This document shows, piece by piece, positions 45,026 to 54,188 of a stretch of 64,000 nt of DNA. The notes beneath the pieces are model-generated. The model was not told where the DNA came from and did not search any database. It saw nothing but the letters and a program-made list of their open reading frames with translations. The DNA comes from Aquamicrobium sp. LC103 (GTDB taxonomy: Bacteria > Pseudomonadota > Alphaproteobacteria > Rhizobiales > Rhizobiaceae). Both the position numbers and the translations under genes were made by a program. Numbering within the stretch: the stretch's first letter is position 1; each line of letters opens with the position of its first letter. The stretch covers positions 496,001 through 560,000 of the forward strand of contig NZ_LBCQ02000001.1 in NCBI RefSeq assembly GCF_001014615.2, in the 5' to 3' direction.

Positions 45026-46156
45026 ATGTCTGACAGTGCATTTTCTCGCCGTAAATTCCTTAAGAACGGAGCTTTCGCAGGCGCGGCCGCCACGGGTGCC
45101 CTGGCGGCGCCGGCCGTGCTTGCCCAGGCACCCGTAACCATCAAGATGCAGACCTCGTGGCCTGCTTCCGACATCTGGATGGATTTCGCCCGCCAGTATA
45201 TCGAGCGGGTGGAGCGCATGTCCGCCGGCCGGATCAAGTTCGAACTTCTGCCGGCCGGCGCGGTCGTCGGCGCCTTCCAGGTGCTCGACGGCGTCAATGA
45301 CGGCGTCATCGACGCCGCCCACACCGTTCCGGTCTACTGGTACGGCAAGCACAAGGCAGCGTCGCTGTTCGGCACCGGCCCGGTGTTCGGCGGCAGCGCG
45401 ACCACGATGCTCGCCTGGTTCCATCAGGGCGGCGGCAAGGATTTCTACCGCGAGCTCACGCAGGACATAATGGGGCTCAACCTCTACGGCTTCTACGGCT
45501 TCCCGATGCCGGCGCAGCCCTTCGGCTGGTTCAAGAATCCGGTCACCCAGGTGGCGGAGGTCAACGGCTACAAATACCGCACGGTCGGCCTTGCGGCGGA
45601 CCTCATGCAGAGCATGGGCATGAGTGTCGCCCAGCTTCCGGGCGGCGAAATCGTGCCGGCCATGGAGCGCGGCGTCATCGATGCCTTCGAGTTCAACAAC
45701 CCGTCGTCCGATATCCGCTTCGGTTCGCAGGACGTGGCCAAACACTACATGCTCTCATCCTATCACCAGGCGAGCGAATCCTTCGAGTTCCTGTTCAACA
45801 AGGACGTGTTCGACGATCTCGACGAGGACCTGCAGGCGATCCTCGAATATTCGGTGGAGGCGGCCAGCACCGCGAACACGGCGCTTGCGCTCGACAACTA
45901 CTCCGCCGATCTCGCCAAGCTGCAGAACGACCATGACGTGACCGTGCATCGCACGTCGAAGGAGATACTCGACGCGCAGCTCAAGGCATGGGACCAGATC
46001 ATCCCGACGCTCGAGGCCGACCCGTTCATGAAGCGCATTCTCGACAGCCAGCGCGAATGGGTCGAACGCGTCGTGTTCTACGAACTGATGAACTCGGCCG
46101 ACCTGGCGCTCGCCTACGAGCATTACTTCCCAGGCAAGCTGAAGCTCGAAGGATAA
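45026..46156 (+). CDS. TRAP transporter substrate-binding protein DctP, Tat-exported
   Basis: A 376-aa periplasmic binding protein. The N-terminus SDSAFSRRKFLKNGAFAGAA is a twin-arginine signal. The mature part (VTIKMQTSWPASDIWMDFARQYIERVERMSAGRIKFELLPAGAVV) is a DctP-type domain with the ligand-binding Arg region in YRTVGLAADLMQSMGM. AAGGGAGGAG sets ATG 45026. The best-known relatives with a Tat signal bind 2-oxo acids or mannitol-like compounds; the ligand here is not predictable. It is the first gene of a complete TRAP operon. Confidence 0.9.
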   Translation: MSDSAFSRRKFLKNGAFAGAAATGALAAPAVLAQAPVTIKMQTSWPASDIWMDFARQYIERVERMSAGRIKFELLPAGAVVGAFQVLDGVNDGVIDAAHTVPVYWYGKHKAASLFGTGPVFGGSATTMLAWFHQGGGKDFYRELTQDIMGLNLYGFYGFPMPAQPFGWFKNPVTQVAEVNGYKYRTVGLAADLMQSMGMSVAQLPGGEIVPAMERGVIDAFEFNNPSSDIRFGSQDVAKHYMLSSYHQASESFEFLFNKDVFDDLDEDLQAILEYSVEAASTANTALALDNYSADLAKLQNDHDVTVHRTSKEILDAQLKAWDQIIPTLEADPFMKRILDSQREWVERVVFYELMNSADLALAYEHYFPGKLKLEG

Positions 46157-46225
46157 GCCTTCCACCTGAAGCCGGTCCGGCGGCGAGAGTTGACCCGCCG
46201 GGCCGCCTCTGAGGGGATTTCTCGG

Positions 46226-46885
46226 ATGCTCCGCTATATCGCATTCGCCGACGAGTTGTCGGCGTGGTTCGGCAAGGTGTTCGCCTGGGGCGTGGTGGTG
46301 ATGGCGCTGGGCGTCGGCTACGAGGTCGTCGTCCGCTACTTCTTCCGCGCACCGACCGCCTGGGCCTTCGACCTGAGCTACATGCTCTACGGCACGCTGT
46401 TCATGATGGCCGGCGCCTACACGCTGTCGCGCGACGGCCATGTGCGCGGCGACTTCATCTACCGTTTGTGGAAACCGCGCACCCAGGCCGCGCTGGAGCT
46501 GGTGCTCTACATCATCTTCTTCTTTCCCGGCGTGACGGCGCTGGTGTTCTCGGGGTGGAAATACGCCAGCCGTAGCTGGCGCTATCTCGAGGTCAGCTCG
46601 AACAGCCCGGCGGGCGTGCCGATCTTCCAGTTCAAGACGGTGATCGTCGCGGCCGGCATCCTGCTCTTCCTGCAGGGGATCGCGCAGGTCTTCCGCTGCA
46701 TCGTGTGCCTGCGCACCGGCGAATGGGTCAAGGCCGCCGAGGACGTCGAGGAACTCGACAAGGTGCTGCTCGAGACACAGAGCCTGGACGTGCTCAGGCA
46801 CGGCGCGGAAGCGGTCGACATTCCCTCGGGCCTCGACCCTTCCACTATCGATCCCGGCAAACCGCAGGACGGTGACCCCCGATGA
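46226..46885 (+). CDS. TRAP transporter small permease DctQ
   Basis: A 219-aa protein with four helices (FADELSAWFGKVFAWGVVVMALGVGYEVVVRYFFRAPTAWAFDLSYMLYG is the DctQ hallmark). It has an unusually long cytoplasmic C-terminus of about 55 residues. ATG 46226 follows GAGGGG. Its stop overlaps the large permease start by 4 nt. Confidence 0.9.
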   Translation: MLRYIAFADELSAWFGKVFAWGVVVMALGVGYEVVVRYFFRAPTAWAFDLSYMLYGTLFMMAGAYTLSRDGHVRGDFIYRLWKPRTQAALELVLYIIFFFPGVTALVFSGWKYASRSWRYLEVSSNSPAGVPIFQFKTVIVAAGILLFLQGIAQVFRCIVCLRTGEWVKAAEDVEELDKVLLETQSLDVLRHGAEAVDIPSGLDPSTIDPGKPQDGDPR

Positions 46886-48303
46886 CAGACGCTCACATCG
46901 CCGTCGGGATGCTGCTCATCCTGATCCTCACCATCTTCCTCGGCTTTCCCGTCGCCTTCACGCTGATGGCGCTGGGCGTGGGCTTCGGCTACTACGCCTA
47001 TTTCGACGCGGGCCGGATGTGGCGGGCCTATGACCGCGCCGTGGAATCCGGCGCCGACGCCTTCACCCAGTGGGAGACCTGGCTCGGCGGCTTCTTCAAC
47101 AACCGCATATTCGATCTTTTCGTCAACCAGACCTATTCGGTGATCCAGAACGACGTGCTCACCGCGATCCCGCTGTTCCTGTTCATGGGCTACATCGTGG
47201 AGCGCGCCAACATCGTCGACCGCCTGTTCTCCACGCTCTACATCGCCACGCGCCGGCTGCCCGGCTCGATGGCGGTCGCGGCGCTCGTCACCTGCACGCT
47301 CTTCGCCACCGCCACCGGCATCGTCGGAGCGGTGGTCACGCTGATGGGGCTGCTGGCGCTCCCAGCCATGCTCAAGGCCAAGTACGACGTGCGCTACGCG
47401 ACCGGCGTCATCTGCGCCGGCGGCACGCTCGGCATCCTGATCCCGCCGTCGATCCTGCTCATCGTCTATGCCGCGACATCGGGCATATCGGTGGTGCGCA
47501 TGTATGCGGCGGCGCTGCTGCCCGGCCTTCTGCTGGCCGGGCTCTATCTGGCCTATGTGATCACGCGGGCGGTGCTGAAGCCGAGTCTGGCGCCGCAGCC
47601 GACCAAGGAGGAAACCGGCGACCACAGCGCGATCGAGATCGCGTGGATGATGCTCACCTCCTTCGTGCCGCTCGCCTTCCTCATCCTCGCCGTGCTCGGG
47701 GCGATCCTGTTCGGCTTCGCGACGCCCTCGGAGGCGGCCGCCATCGGCGCGCTCGGCGGCCTGATCCTCGCCGCGGTCTACCGGGCACTGACATGGCAGA
47801 GGTTGCGGGAATCGGTCTATCTGACGGCGCGCACCTCGGCGATGGTCTGCTGGCTGTTCGTCGGCTCGGCCACCTTCGCCTCCGTCTTCGCCTATCTGGG
47901 CGGGCAGCAATTGATCAGCGATTTCGTGACCGGCCTCGACATGTCGCCGCTGATGTTCCTGATCATGGCGCAGCTCATCATCTTCATCCTTGGCTGGCCG
48001 CTGGAATGGACGGAGATCATCGTCATCTTCATCCCGATCTTCATACCGCTGCTGCCGCATTTCGGCATCGACCCGCTGTTCTTCGGCATATTGGTGGCGG
48101 TCAACTTGCAGACGGCGTTCCTGTCGCCGCCGATGGCGATGTCGGCCTACTATCTGAAGGGCATCTCGCCCGCCCACGTGAAGCTCACCGACATCTTCAT
48201 CGGCATGATGCCCTACATGGCGATCGTCATCCTGTGCATGGTGATCATGTATGTCTTTCCAGGCATCGTCTTCTCCCTGCCCAACGCGATCTACGGAGGC
48301 TAG
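46882..48303 (+). CDS. TRAP transporter large permease DctM
   Basis: A 473-aa permease of the ion-transporter superfamily with about 12 helices. LTAIPLFLFMGYIVERANIVDRLF, ATGIVGAVVTLMGLLALPAMLK, GTLGILIPPSILLIVYAATSGISVVRMYAAALLPGL and ATPSEAAAIGALGGLILA are typical DctM segments, carrying the Na+-coupled transport path. GTGACCCCCG upstream overlaps dctQ. Followed after 6 nt by a 61-aa membrane protein. Confidence 0.93.
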   Translation: MTDAHIAVGMLLILILTIFLGFPVAFTLMALGVGFGYYAYFDAGRMWRAYDRAVESGADAFTQWETWLGGFFNNRIFDLFVNQTYSVIQNDVLTAIPLFLFMGYIVERANIVDRLFSTLYIATRRLPGSMAVAALVTCTLFATATGIVGAVVTLMGLLALPAMLKAKYDVRYATGVICAGGTLGILIPPSILLIVYAATSGISVVRMYAAALLPGLLLAGLYLAYVITRAVLKPSLAPQPTKEETGDHSAIEIAWMMLTSFVPLAFLILAVLGAILFGFATPSEAAAIGALGGLILAAVYRALTWQRLRESVYLTARTSAMVCWLFVGSATFASVFAYLGGQQLISDFVTGLDMSPLMFLIMAQLIIFILGWPLEWTEIIVIFIPIFIPLLPHFGIDPLFFGILVAVNLQTAFLSPPMAMSAYYLKGISPAHVKLTDIFIGMMPYMAIVILCMVIMYVFPGIVFSLPNAIYGG

Positions 48304-48309
48304 GCGGCC

Positions 48310-48495
48310 ATGGGAATGAAACGGTTCCTCGCGCTTTTCGCCCTCGTCGTCTTCGCCGCCTTCTGCAGCGTGGTGGTGATCTTCGTGCCGCATGTGGCGC
48401 TGGCGATCACCATATTCATCGGCCTGGCGCTCGCGGGTTACGACATCTGGGATCAACTGTTTCGCCGCCGCGGCCGGCCGGCGGGGCGAAGCTAG
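48310..48495 (+). CDS. Small two-helix membrane protein downstream of the TRAP operon
   Basis: A 61-aa protein: MGMKRFLALFALVVFAAFCS starts the first helix, a second follows (HVALAITIFIGLALAGYDIW), then a basic tail RRRGRPAGRS. It begins 6 nt after dctM, so it is surely co-transcribed. The family is unknown. It could be an accessory subunit of the transporter, which is inference from position only. Confidence 0.65.
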   Translation: MGMKRFLALFALVVFAAFCSVVVIFVPHVALAITIFIGLALAGYDIWDQLFRRRGRPAGRS

Positions 48496-48616
48496 ATTCC
48501 GGACGAGGCGTGGGGCCGCGGCTGGGCCTTGCCCGCGCGGACATTCCTGATAAAAGTGCCGCCGAAGAAAACGGGCGGCGCGGGCCGCCGCGATGTCACG
48601 GAAATCCGGGGTCAGA

Positions 48617-49840
48617 ATGTCCAAGTGGAAAGACGTCAAGAAGGTGGTGCTGGCCTATTCGGGCGGGCTCGATACCTCGATCATCCTGAAGTGGCTGCAG
48701 ACCGAGCTCGGCGCGGAAGTCGTCACCTTCACCGCCGATCTCGGCCAGGGCGAGGAACTCGAGCCGGCACGCAAAAAGGCGGAGATGCTCGGCATCAAGG
48801 AGATCTTCATCGAGGACGTGCGCGAGGAATTCGTGCGCGATTTCGTCTTCCCGATGTTCCGCGCCAATGCCGTCTATGAAGGCGTCTACCTGCTCGGCAC
48901 CTCGATTGCCCGACCGCTGATCTCCAAGCATCTCGTCGACATCGCCCGCCAGACGGGCGCCGACGCGATCGCCCATGGCGCCACCGGCAAGGGCAACGAC
49001 CAAGTCCGCTTCGAGCTTTCCGCCTATGCGCTGAACCCCGACATCAAGATCATCGCGCCGTGGCGCGACTGGTCGTTCAAGAGCCGCACGGACCTGCTCG
49101 ACTTTGCCGAAAAGCACCAGATCCCGGTCGCCAAGGACAAGAAGGGCGAGGCTCCCTTCTCCGTCGACGCCAACCTGCTGCACTCCTCCTCCGAGGGCAA
49201 GGTCCTGGAAGATCCGGCGCAGGAAGCGCCGGAATACGTCCACATGCGCACCATTTCGCCGGAGGCAGCGCCCGACAAGGCGACGATCATCAAGATCGGC
49301 TTCGAGAAGGGCGACGCCGTTTCGATAGACGGACAGCGTCTGTCGCCCGCGACGCTGCTGGCAAAGCTCAACGATTATGGCCGCGACAACGGCATCGGCC
49401 GTCTCGATCTGGTCGAAAACCGCTTCGTCGGCATGAAATCGCGTGGAGTGTATGAAACCCCGGGCGGCACGATCCTGCTCGCGGCGCACCGCGCCATCGA
49501 GTCGATCACGCTCGATCGGGGGGCGGCACACCTCAAGGACGAGCTGATGCCGCGCTATGCCGAACTGATCTATTACGGCTTCTGGTTCTCCCCGGAGCGC
49601 GAGATGCTGCAGGCGGCGATCGATCTCAGCCAGAAGAACGTCGAGGGCGAGGTGACGCTGAAGCTCTACAAGGGCAACGTCATGGTCGTCGGCCGCGAGA
49701 GCGCGAAATCGCTCTATTCCGACAAGCTGGTCACCTTCGAGGACGACCGCGGCGCCTACGACCAGAAGGATGCCGCCGGTTTCATCAAGCTCAACGCGCT
49801 GCGGCTGCGCACACTGGCCGCCCGCGACCGCAAGGGCTGA
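48617..49840 (+). CDS. argG: Argininosuccinate synthase
   Basis: A 407-aa ArgG that joins citrulline and aspartate using ATP. The PP-motif [17 protein letters not shown] is at residues 10-26. [36 protein letters not shown] and [21 protein letters not shown] are the substrate-binding segments. It is of normal length. ATG 48617 is the family start; a GTG at 48593 in frame is not needed. A terminator lies 30 nt downstream. Confidence 0.97.
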   Translation: MSKWKDVKKVVLAYSGGLDTSIILKWLQTELGAEVVTFTADLGQGEELEPARKKAEMLGIKEIFIEDVREEFVRDFVFPMFRANAVYEGVYLLGTSIARPLISKHLVDIARQTGADAIAHGATGKGNDQVRFELSAYALNPDIKIIAPWRDWSFKSRTDLLDFAEKHQIPVAKDKKGEAPFSVDANLLHSSSEGKVLEDPAQEAPEYVHMRTISPEAAPDKATIIKIGFEKGDAVSIDGQRLSPATLLAKLNDYGRDNGIGRLDLVENRFVGMKSRGVYETPGGTILLAAHRAIESITLDRGAAHLKDELMPRYAELIYYGFWFSPEREMLQAAIDLSQKNVEGEVTLKLYKGNVMVVGRESAKSLYSDKLVTFEDDRGAYDQKDAAGFIKLNALRLRTLAARDRKG

Positions 49841-49869
49841 TCCGGCCTTTTCGAGGATAGGAAGCGAAG

Positions 49870-49896
49870 AGCCCGGCCATCGCGCCGGGTTCTTTG
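49870..49896 (+). terminator. Rho-independent terminator of argG
   Basis: Stem CCCGGC/GCCGGG (49872-49877 with 49884-49889), extendable by two pairs, with a 6-nt loop, followed by TTCTTTGTTT. Confidence 0.8.
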
Positions 49897-50040
49897 TTTC
49901 CGGCGCCTGTTCGCCGTCCCGTCTTTCCGATGCCGGACAGAGGCCGCGACGCTCCTCGAGCCTGCCAGGCGGCACTCCTGCGCGATGCCCGCGGAAGGCG
50001 AGGGAAACGGGCGGGGCGGCCGCGCACCACCGGTTTCCCC

Positions 50041-50071
50041 GAAAAGAAAAGACCCGGCACAAGGCCGGGTC
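50041..50071 (-). terminator. Rho-independent terminator of the transglycosylase gene
   Basis: A perfect 8-bp stem GACCCGGC/GCCGGGTC (50071-50064 with 50058-50051) with a 5-nt loop, then TTTTCTTTTC on the minus strand. It lies 46 nt past the stop. Confidence 0.9.
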
Positions 50072-50116
50072 CGTCATCTGCTTCGCGCCCTCGTCGGAGG
50101 GACGAGCGCCGTGAGA

Positions 50117-50944
50117 TCAGTTGCCGTCGATTTCCGCGCCGATGATGGCGATCGCCTGCTGGTAGACGCGAGCCGCGTTCCAGCCCTGCAGGGCGCCGAA
50201 ATTCGCCTGGCCGGGCTGGTAGCCGCCGCCGGGGCGCCAGCCATGGCCGCGCAGGAAATTCGCCGTCGAGGCGAGCGCGTCGGCGCGCGATCGGATCAGA
50301 TCGACGCGGCCGTCGCCGTCGCCGTCCACGCCATATTTCAGAACGTTCACGGGCAGGAACTGCGTCTGGCCGATCTCGCCATGGGCGGCGCCGATGGCGT
50401 CGGGGTTGAGCGAGCCGTTCTGCACGAGCTGCAAGGCCGCGTAGAGCTGGTTGGTGAAATAATCGGAGCGCCGGCAGTCATAGGCGAGCGTGGCGACGGC
50501 GGAAAGGATGTGCTGGTTGCCGAGGAAGCCGCCGAAGCCGGTTTCCATGCCCCAGATGGCGAGCAGCGGGCCCGCCGGCACGCCGTAGCGGCGCTCGATG
50601 CTGGCGAAGAGCTGCGCGTGCTGCCGCTTCAGGGACTTGCCCTTGGAGGCGATCTGCTTGCCGCCGCGCCGCTGCATGAACTGGTCGAGGGACAGCTTGA
50701 AGCTCTTCTGGTTGCGGTCGGCCGCGATCGTCTTGCTGGCGTATCTGGTGCGGTCCAGTGCCCGCAGGGCGGATTCGCCGATGCCGCGAGAGGCGGCTTC
50801 CTGGCGGAACTGGACTTTCCAGTTCTCGAATCCGCCTGAATTGTTTCCGCATTGCGCGGCCTGAGCCGTACCCGCCGAGAGCCCGAGGGTCCCGAGAGCA
50901 ATGAATGCGGCTGCGAACAGCCCACCCCATCCAGACGTCGCCAT
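50117..50944 (-). CDS. Lytic murein transglycosylase, MltB family
   Basis: A 275-aa exported enzyme with a signal peptide (LFAAAFIALGTLGLSAGTAQA). The SLT_2-type domain includes RYGVPAGPLLAIWGMETGFGGFLGNQHILSAVATLAYDCRRSDYF (catalytic Glu in GMETGFGG at about residue 134), AAHGEIGQTQFLPVNVLKYGVDGDGDGRVDL and ALASTANFLRGHGW. It cleaves the MurNAc-GlcNAc bond with anhydro-MurNAc formation. ATG 50944 has AGGAG at good spacing; ATG 50950 would overlap that site. No peptidoglycan-binding domain follows. Confidence 0.92.
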   Translation of the reverse strand: MATSGWGGLFAAAFIALGTLGLSAGTAQAAQCGNNSGGFENWKVQFRQEAASRGIGESALRALDRTRYASKTIAADRNQKSFKLSLDQFMQRRGGKQIASKGKSLKRQHAQLFASIERRYGVPAGPLLAIWGMETGFGGFLGNQHILSAVATLAYDCRRSDYFTNQLYAALQLVQNGSLNPDAIGAAHGEIGQTQFLPVNVLKYGVDGDGDGRVDLIRSRADALASTANFLRGHGWRPGGGYQPGQANFGALQGWNAARVYQQAIAIIGAEIDGN

Positions 50945-51268
50945 TCCCATCTCCTGATGTCCCCAGTGGGGGACTTTGCCAACGAAAGACCGCCGACTAG
51001 CCGCCCGCGCGTTGATTTTCAAGCTCCGCGCCGCAACGCGGAGCGATGCGGCACTTATAAACGAAATGCCGTTACCGGTGCCTTACTCGCTGTGGCTTCG
51101 CAATGGAAGATGACAATGTTGTGATCTCCGCCCGGAACTTGGGCCTGGCAGTAACGTTGCATCCCAACTGTTGTAATAAAGTGTCATCGGCTCCTCGTGT
51201 CTTTTCGGAACTCCCTAATATGCCGGCCCGTTAGGGCTGCGAAGGGAAACGCCACAGGAGTAGGATCA

Positions 51269-51946
51269 ATGAAGACCAAGCTTCTCTTATCGGCCGCGGG
51301 CGCCGTTCTTGCGATGACTGGCGCGGCGATGGCGCAAACGGTCGTCGTGGCGACCACCGATCTCAACATGCGCGCCGGACCCGGCCCCCAATATCCGGTG
51401 ATCGGCGCGATCGCCATCGACGGCGAGGCGATGCTCGACGGCTGCCTGGAAAGCGGAAGATGGTGCCAGGTCAGCTATAACGGCGTCCAGGGCTGGGCCT
51501 ATTCCGACTATCTGATCGCCGATAGCGGCGGTGTCGAGGTGGTCGTGACCGAGCGCCCGGCGGAAATGCAGGTTCCCGTCGTCACTTACGACGATACGGA
51601 TGAAGTGGCCGCGGGCGGTGTCGCGGGCGCGGCGACCGGCGCCGTCGCCGGCGCGATCATCGGAGGGCCGGTTGGCGCGGCCGTCGGCGGCATAGCGGGC
51701 GCGGCGACCGGCGGCGCGGCCACCAGCGTGCTGGTCGAACCCACGCCGGAAGTTCGCGACTACGTGCTCCAGCACGAGGTCGAGCCGGTCTATCTGGAAG
51801 GCGAGGCCGTGGTGGGCGCGAGCCTGCCGGAGACCGTCGAGGTCCGGGAGATTCCGGACTATGAATATCGCTACGTCTATGTGAACGGGCAGCCGGTTCT
51901 GGTCGAGCCCGAGACACGACGCATCGTCTACGTCGTTCGCCAGTAG
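51269..51946 (+). CDS. SH3-domain/DUF1236-like secreted protein with glycine zipper
   Basis: A 225-aa exported protein (signal peptide to about residue 23). It has three parts. An SH3 domain (VVATTDLNMRAGPGPQYPVIGAI to GVQGWAYSDYLIAD) lies at residues about 25-88. A Gly/Ala-rich zipper segment (AAGGVAGAATGAVAGAIIGG and on) lies at about 115-152, likely membrane- or self-associating. A C-terminal part VREIPDYEYRYVYVNGQPVLVEPETRRIVYVV resembles DUF1236. The role is probably in the cell envelope. AGGAG sets ATG 51269. A hairpin follows at 51967-51997. Confidence 0.8.
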   Translation: MKTKLLLSAAGAVLAMTGAAMAQTVVVATTDLNMRAGPGPQYPVIGAIAIDGEAMLDGCLESGRWCQVSYNGVQGWAYSDYLIADSGGVEVVVTERPAEMQVPVVTYDDTDEVAAGGVAGAATGAVAGAIIGGPVGAAVGGIAGAATGGAATSVLVEPTPEVRDYVLQHEVEPVYLEGEAVVGASLPETVEVREIPDYEYRYVYVNGQPVLVEPETRRIVYVVRQ

Positions 51947-51966
51947 CTCGTATCGCGGACGGTGAA

Positions 51967-51997
51967 GAAGGCCGCCGGCAGCGCGCCGGCGGTCTTC
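51967..51997 (+). terminator. Terminator-like hairpin after the SH3-domain gene
   Basis: GAAGGCCGCCGGC (51967-51979) pairs with GCCGGCGGTCTTC (51985-51997) at 12 of 13 positions plus one wobble. The loop is 5 nt and no T run follows. Confidence 0.55.
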
Positions 51998-52020
51998 CTG
52001 CGTGAAAAACGCGGTAAAAC

Positions 52021-52049
52021 TTGACTCCGCCGGCGTTTTCCTGTCTAGA
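52021..52049 (+). promoter_or_regulatory. Putative sigma70 promoter upstream of ffh
   Basis: TTGACT (52021-52026), a 17-nt spacer and TCTAGA (52044-52049). The -35 is near perfect and the -10 fair. It would start a transcript near 52056 that first passes through the hairpin-terminator unit described next, then ffh. Confidence 0.55.
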
Positions 52050-52055
52050 GGCGCC

Positions 52056-52171
52056 GAATTCAGCGACGAGTGATAACTCCGAGCCGCCGACCGGGACGAC
52101 CCTGTGCAGGAAATCGCACATCGATCCCGGAGGTCAACACCCGGCAGCGCGATGCGCCCCCGGGTGCTTTT
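52056..52171 (+). ncRNA. Small RNA or leader attenuator candidate upstream of ffh
   Basis: After the promoter, the RNA has a nested hairpin: CCGGGA/TCCCGG (52091-52096 with 52125-52130) enclosing TGTGC/GCACA (52103-52107 with 52116-52120). A terminator follows: CACCCGG/CCGGGTG (52138-52144 with 52160-52166) with inner GCGC/GCGC and then CTTTT. The terminator lies 80 nt before the ffh ATG, so this is either a free sRNA of about 116 nt or a riboswitch-like attenuator of the ffh operon. It lacks the conserved GGAAGGAAGCAG-type tetraloop region of SRP RNA. No known family was recognised. Confidence 0.55.
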
Positions 52172-52251
52172 CGGCTTTGGGTTTGGCACGGGCGCGGAAA
52201 GGCACTACCTCTTCGGCAGTCGATTTGGTTGCCAGAGGACAGGACAAGCGG

Positions 52252-53829
52252 ATGTTTGAATCACTTCAGGAACGCCTCGGTTCGATATTGAACGGCCTCA
52301 CCGGTCGTGGCGCGCTTTCGGAAGCCGACGTCTCGGCCGCGCTGCGCGAAGTGCGCCGCGCGCTGATCGAGGCCGACGTCGCGCTGGAGGTGGTGCGTCC
52401 CTTCGTCGACCGCGTGCGCGCGAAGGCGGTGGGCGCGGAAGTCCTGAAGTCGATCAAGCCCGGCCAGATGGTCGTCAAGATCGTCCATGACGAGCTGATC
52501 GAGACGCTCGGCGCGGAAGGCGCCCCGATCGATCTCAACGCGCCCGCGCCGGTCGTCATCATGATGGTCGGCCTGCAGGGCTCGGGCAAGACCACGACCA
52601 CAGGCAAGATCGCCAAGCGGCTCACGGAGCGTCAGAACAAGAAGGTTCTGATGGCGTCGCTCGACACGCGCCGCCCGGCCGCGCAGGAGCAGCTTCGCCA
52701 GATCGGCGAGCAGGTGAAGGTCGCGACGCTGCCGATCGTCGCCGGCCAGTCGCCGGTCGACATCGCCAAGCGCGCCGTCCAGGCGGCTAGGCTCGGCGGT
52801 CATGACGTGGTCATTCTCGACACCGCCGGCCGCACCCATATCGACGAGCCGCTGATGGCGGAGATGGCCGACATCAAGCGCGTCTCCTCGCCGCACGAAA
52901 TCCTGCTCGTCGCCGACTCGCTGACCGGCCAGGACGCGGTCAACCTCGCCAAGAATTTCGACGAGCGCGTGGGCATCACCGGTCTCGTGCTCACCCGCAT
53001 GGACGGCGACGGGCGCGGTGGCGCGGCGCTTTCCATGCGCGCCGTCACCGGCAAGCCGATCAAGCTGATCGGCACCGGCGAGAAAATGGATGCGATGGAG
53101 GAATTCCATCCCAAGCGCATCGCCGATCGCATCCTCGGCATGGGCGACATCGTCAGCCTCGTCGAGAAGGCCGCCGAGACCATCGACGCGGAAAAGGCCG
53201 CGGCGATGGCCAAGAAGATGCAGTCGGGCAAGTTCGACCTGAACGACCTGGCCGACCAGCTCGCCCAGATGCAGAAGATGGGCGGCATGGGCGGCATCAT
53301 GGGCCTGATGCCGGGCATGGGGAAGATGAAGGACCAGATGGCGGCCGCCGGCCTGGACGACAAGATGTTCGGCCGCCAGATCGCCATCATCCAGTCGATG
53401 ACGAAGGCGGAGCGGGCAAATCCGGATCTCCTCAAGCACAGCCGCAAGAAGCGCATCGCAGCCGGCTCGGGCACCGACGCCGCGCAGATCAACAAGCTTC
53501 TGAAGATGCATCGCCAGATGGCCGACATGATGAAGGCCATGGGCGGCAAGGGCAAGGGCGGCGGCATGATGCGCGGCCTGATGGGCGGCATGGCGCAGAA
53601 GATGGGCCTGGGCGGTCTCGGCGGCATGGGCGGCATGCCCGACCTTTCCAAGATGGACCCGAAGCAGCTCGAGGCGCTGCAGAAGCAGGCCGAAGCGGCG
53701 GGTCTCGGCGGCGGCCTTCCCAAGGGCCTGCCGGGCGGGTTGCCCGGTGGAATGCCCGGCCTGCCCGGCGGATTGAAGCTTCCCGGCCTGCCGGGAGGAG
53801 GATTGCCCGGACTGGGCAAGAAGAAATGA
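52252..53829 (+). CDS. ffh: Signal recognition particle protein Ffh
   Basis: A 525-aa SRP54 GTPase that targets nascent inner-membrane proteins. It comprises the N domain (residues 1-90), G domain with MVGLQGSGKTTTTGKIAKRL, DTRRPAAQEQL, ILDTAGRTHIDEPL and LTRMDGDGRGGAALS, and the Met-rich M domain. The last 50 or so residues are an extension of Gly-Leu-Pro-Gly repeats (GLPGGLPGGMPGLPGGLKLP) ending GLGKKK, longer than the E. coli protein (453 aa). The start is ATG 52252. It is coupled by ATGA to chorismate mutase. Confidence 0.97.
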   Translation: MFESLQERLGSILNGLTGRGALSEADVSAALREVRRALIEADVALEVVRPFVDRVRAKAVGAEVLKSIKPGQMVVKIVHDELIETLGAEGAPIDLNAPAPVVIMMVGLQGSGKTTTTGKIAKRLTERQNKKVLMASLDTRRPAAQEQLRQIGEQVKVATLPIVAGQSPVDIAKRAVQAARLGGHDVVILDTAGRTHIDEPLMAEMADIKRVSSPHEILLVADSLTGQDAVNLAKNFDERVGITGLVLTRMDGDGRGGAALSMRAVTGKPIKLIGTGEKMDAMEEFHPKRIADRILGMGDIVSLVEKAAETIDAEKAAAMAKKMQSGKFDLNDLADQLAQMQKMGGMGGIMGLMPGMGKMKDQMAAAGLDDKMFGRQIAIIQSMTKAERANPDLLKHSRKKRIAAGSGTDAAQINKLLKMHRQMADMMKAMGGKGKGGGMMRGLMGGMAQKMGLGGLGGMGGMPDLSKMDPKQLEALQKQAEAAGLGGGLPKGLPGGLPGGMPGLPGGLKLPGLPGGGLPGLGKKK

Positions 53830-54188
53830 CGAGGGAGACGATGAGCGAAGCGGACGACGTGGAAAAGGCGAAGGAAATCCTGGCGGGCTACCGCGCATCG
53901 ATCGACAATATCGATGCCGCGCTGATCCACATGCTGGCCGAGCGTTTCCGCTGCACCCAGGCCGTGGGCATGCTCAAGGCCGCGCACGGCCTGCCGCCGG
54001 CCGATCCGGCGCGCGAGCAGATCCAGATCGAGCGGCTGCGCAGGCTGGCCGACGAGGCCAATCTCGATCCCGATTTCGCGGAGAAGTTCCTGAACTTCAT
54101 CGTCCGCGAGGTCATCCGCCATCACGAGGCGATCGCCGAGACGCATGGCGCGAACCAGTCCGATGCGGTCGAAAGGACGGCGTCTTGA
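53826..54188 (+). CDS. Chorismate mutase
   Basis: A 120-aa AroQ-type chorismate mutase that converts chorismate to prephenate. AKEILAGYRASIDNIDAALIHMLAERFRCTQAVGMLKAAHGLPPADPAREQIQIERL has the AroQ helix with the active-site Arg and Lys residues. The ATG overlaps the ffh TGA by 4 nt; an internal ATG at 53841 is possible. An aromatic gene inside the ffh-rpsP operon is the usual rhizobial arrangement. Confidence 0.9.
   Translation: MTRETMSEADDVEKAKEILAGYRASIDNIDAALIHMLAERFRCTQAVGMLKAAHGLPPADPAREQIQIERLRRLADEANLDPDFAEKFLNFIVREVIRHHEAIAETHGANQSDAVERTAS

Noticed and set aside
52056-52171. SRP (4.5S) RNA gene next to ffh.
   Set aside because: The conserved GGAAGGAAGCAG-type core and its asymmetric loops are missing.
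52070-53829. Overlapping open frames on both strands across ffh.
   Set aside because: All are shadows. Only the frame from 52252 gives the SRP54 motifs.
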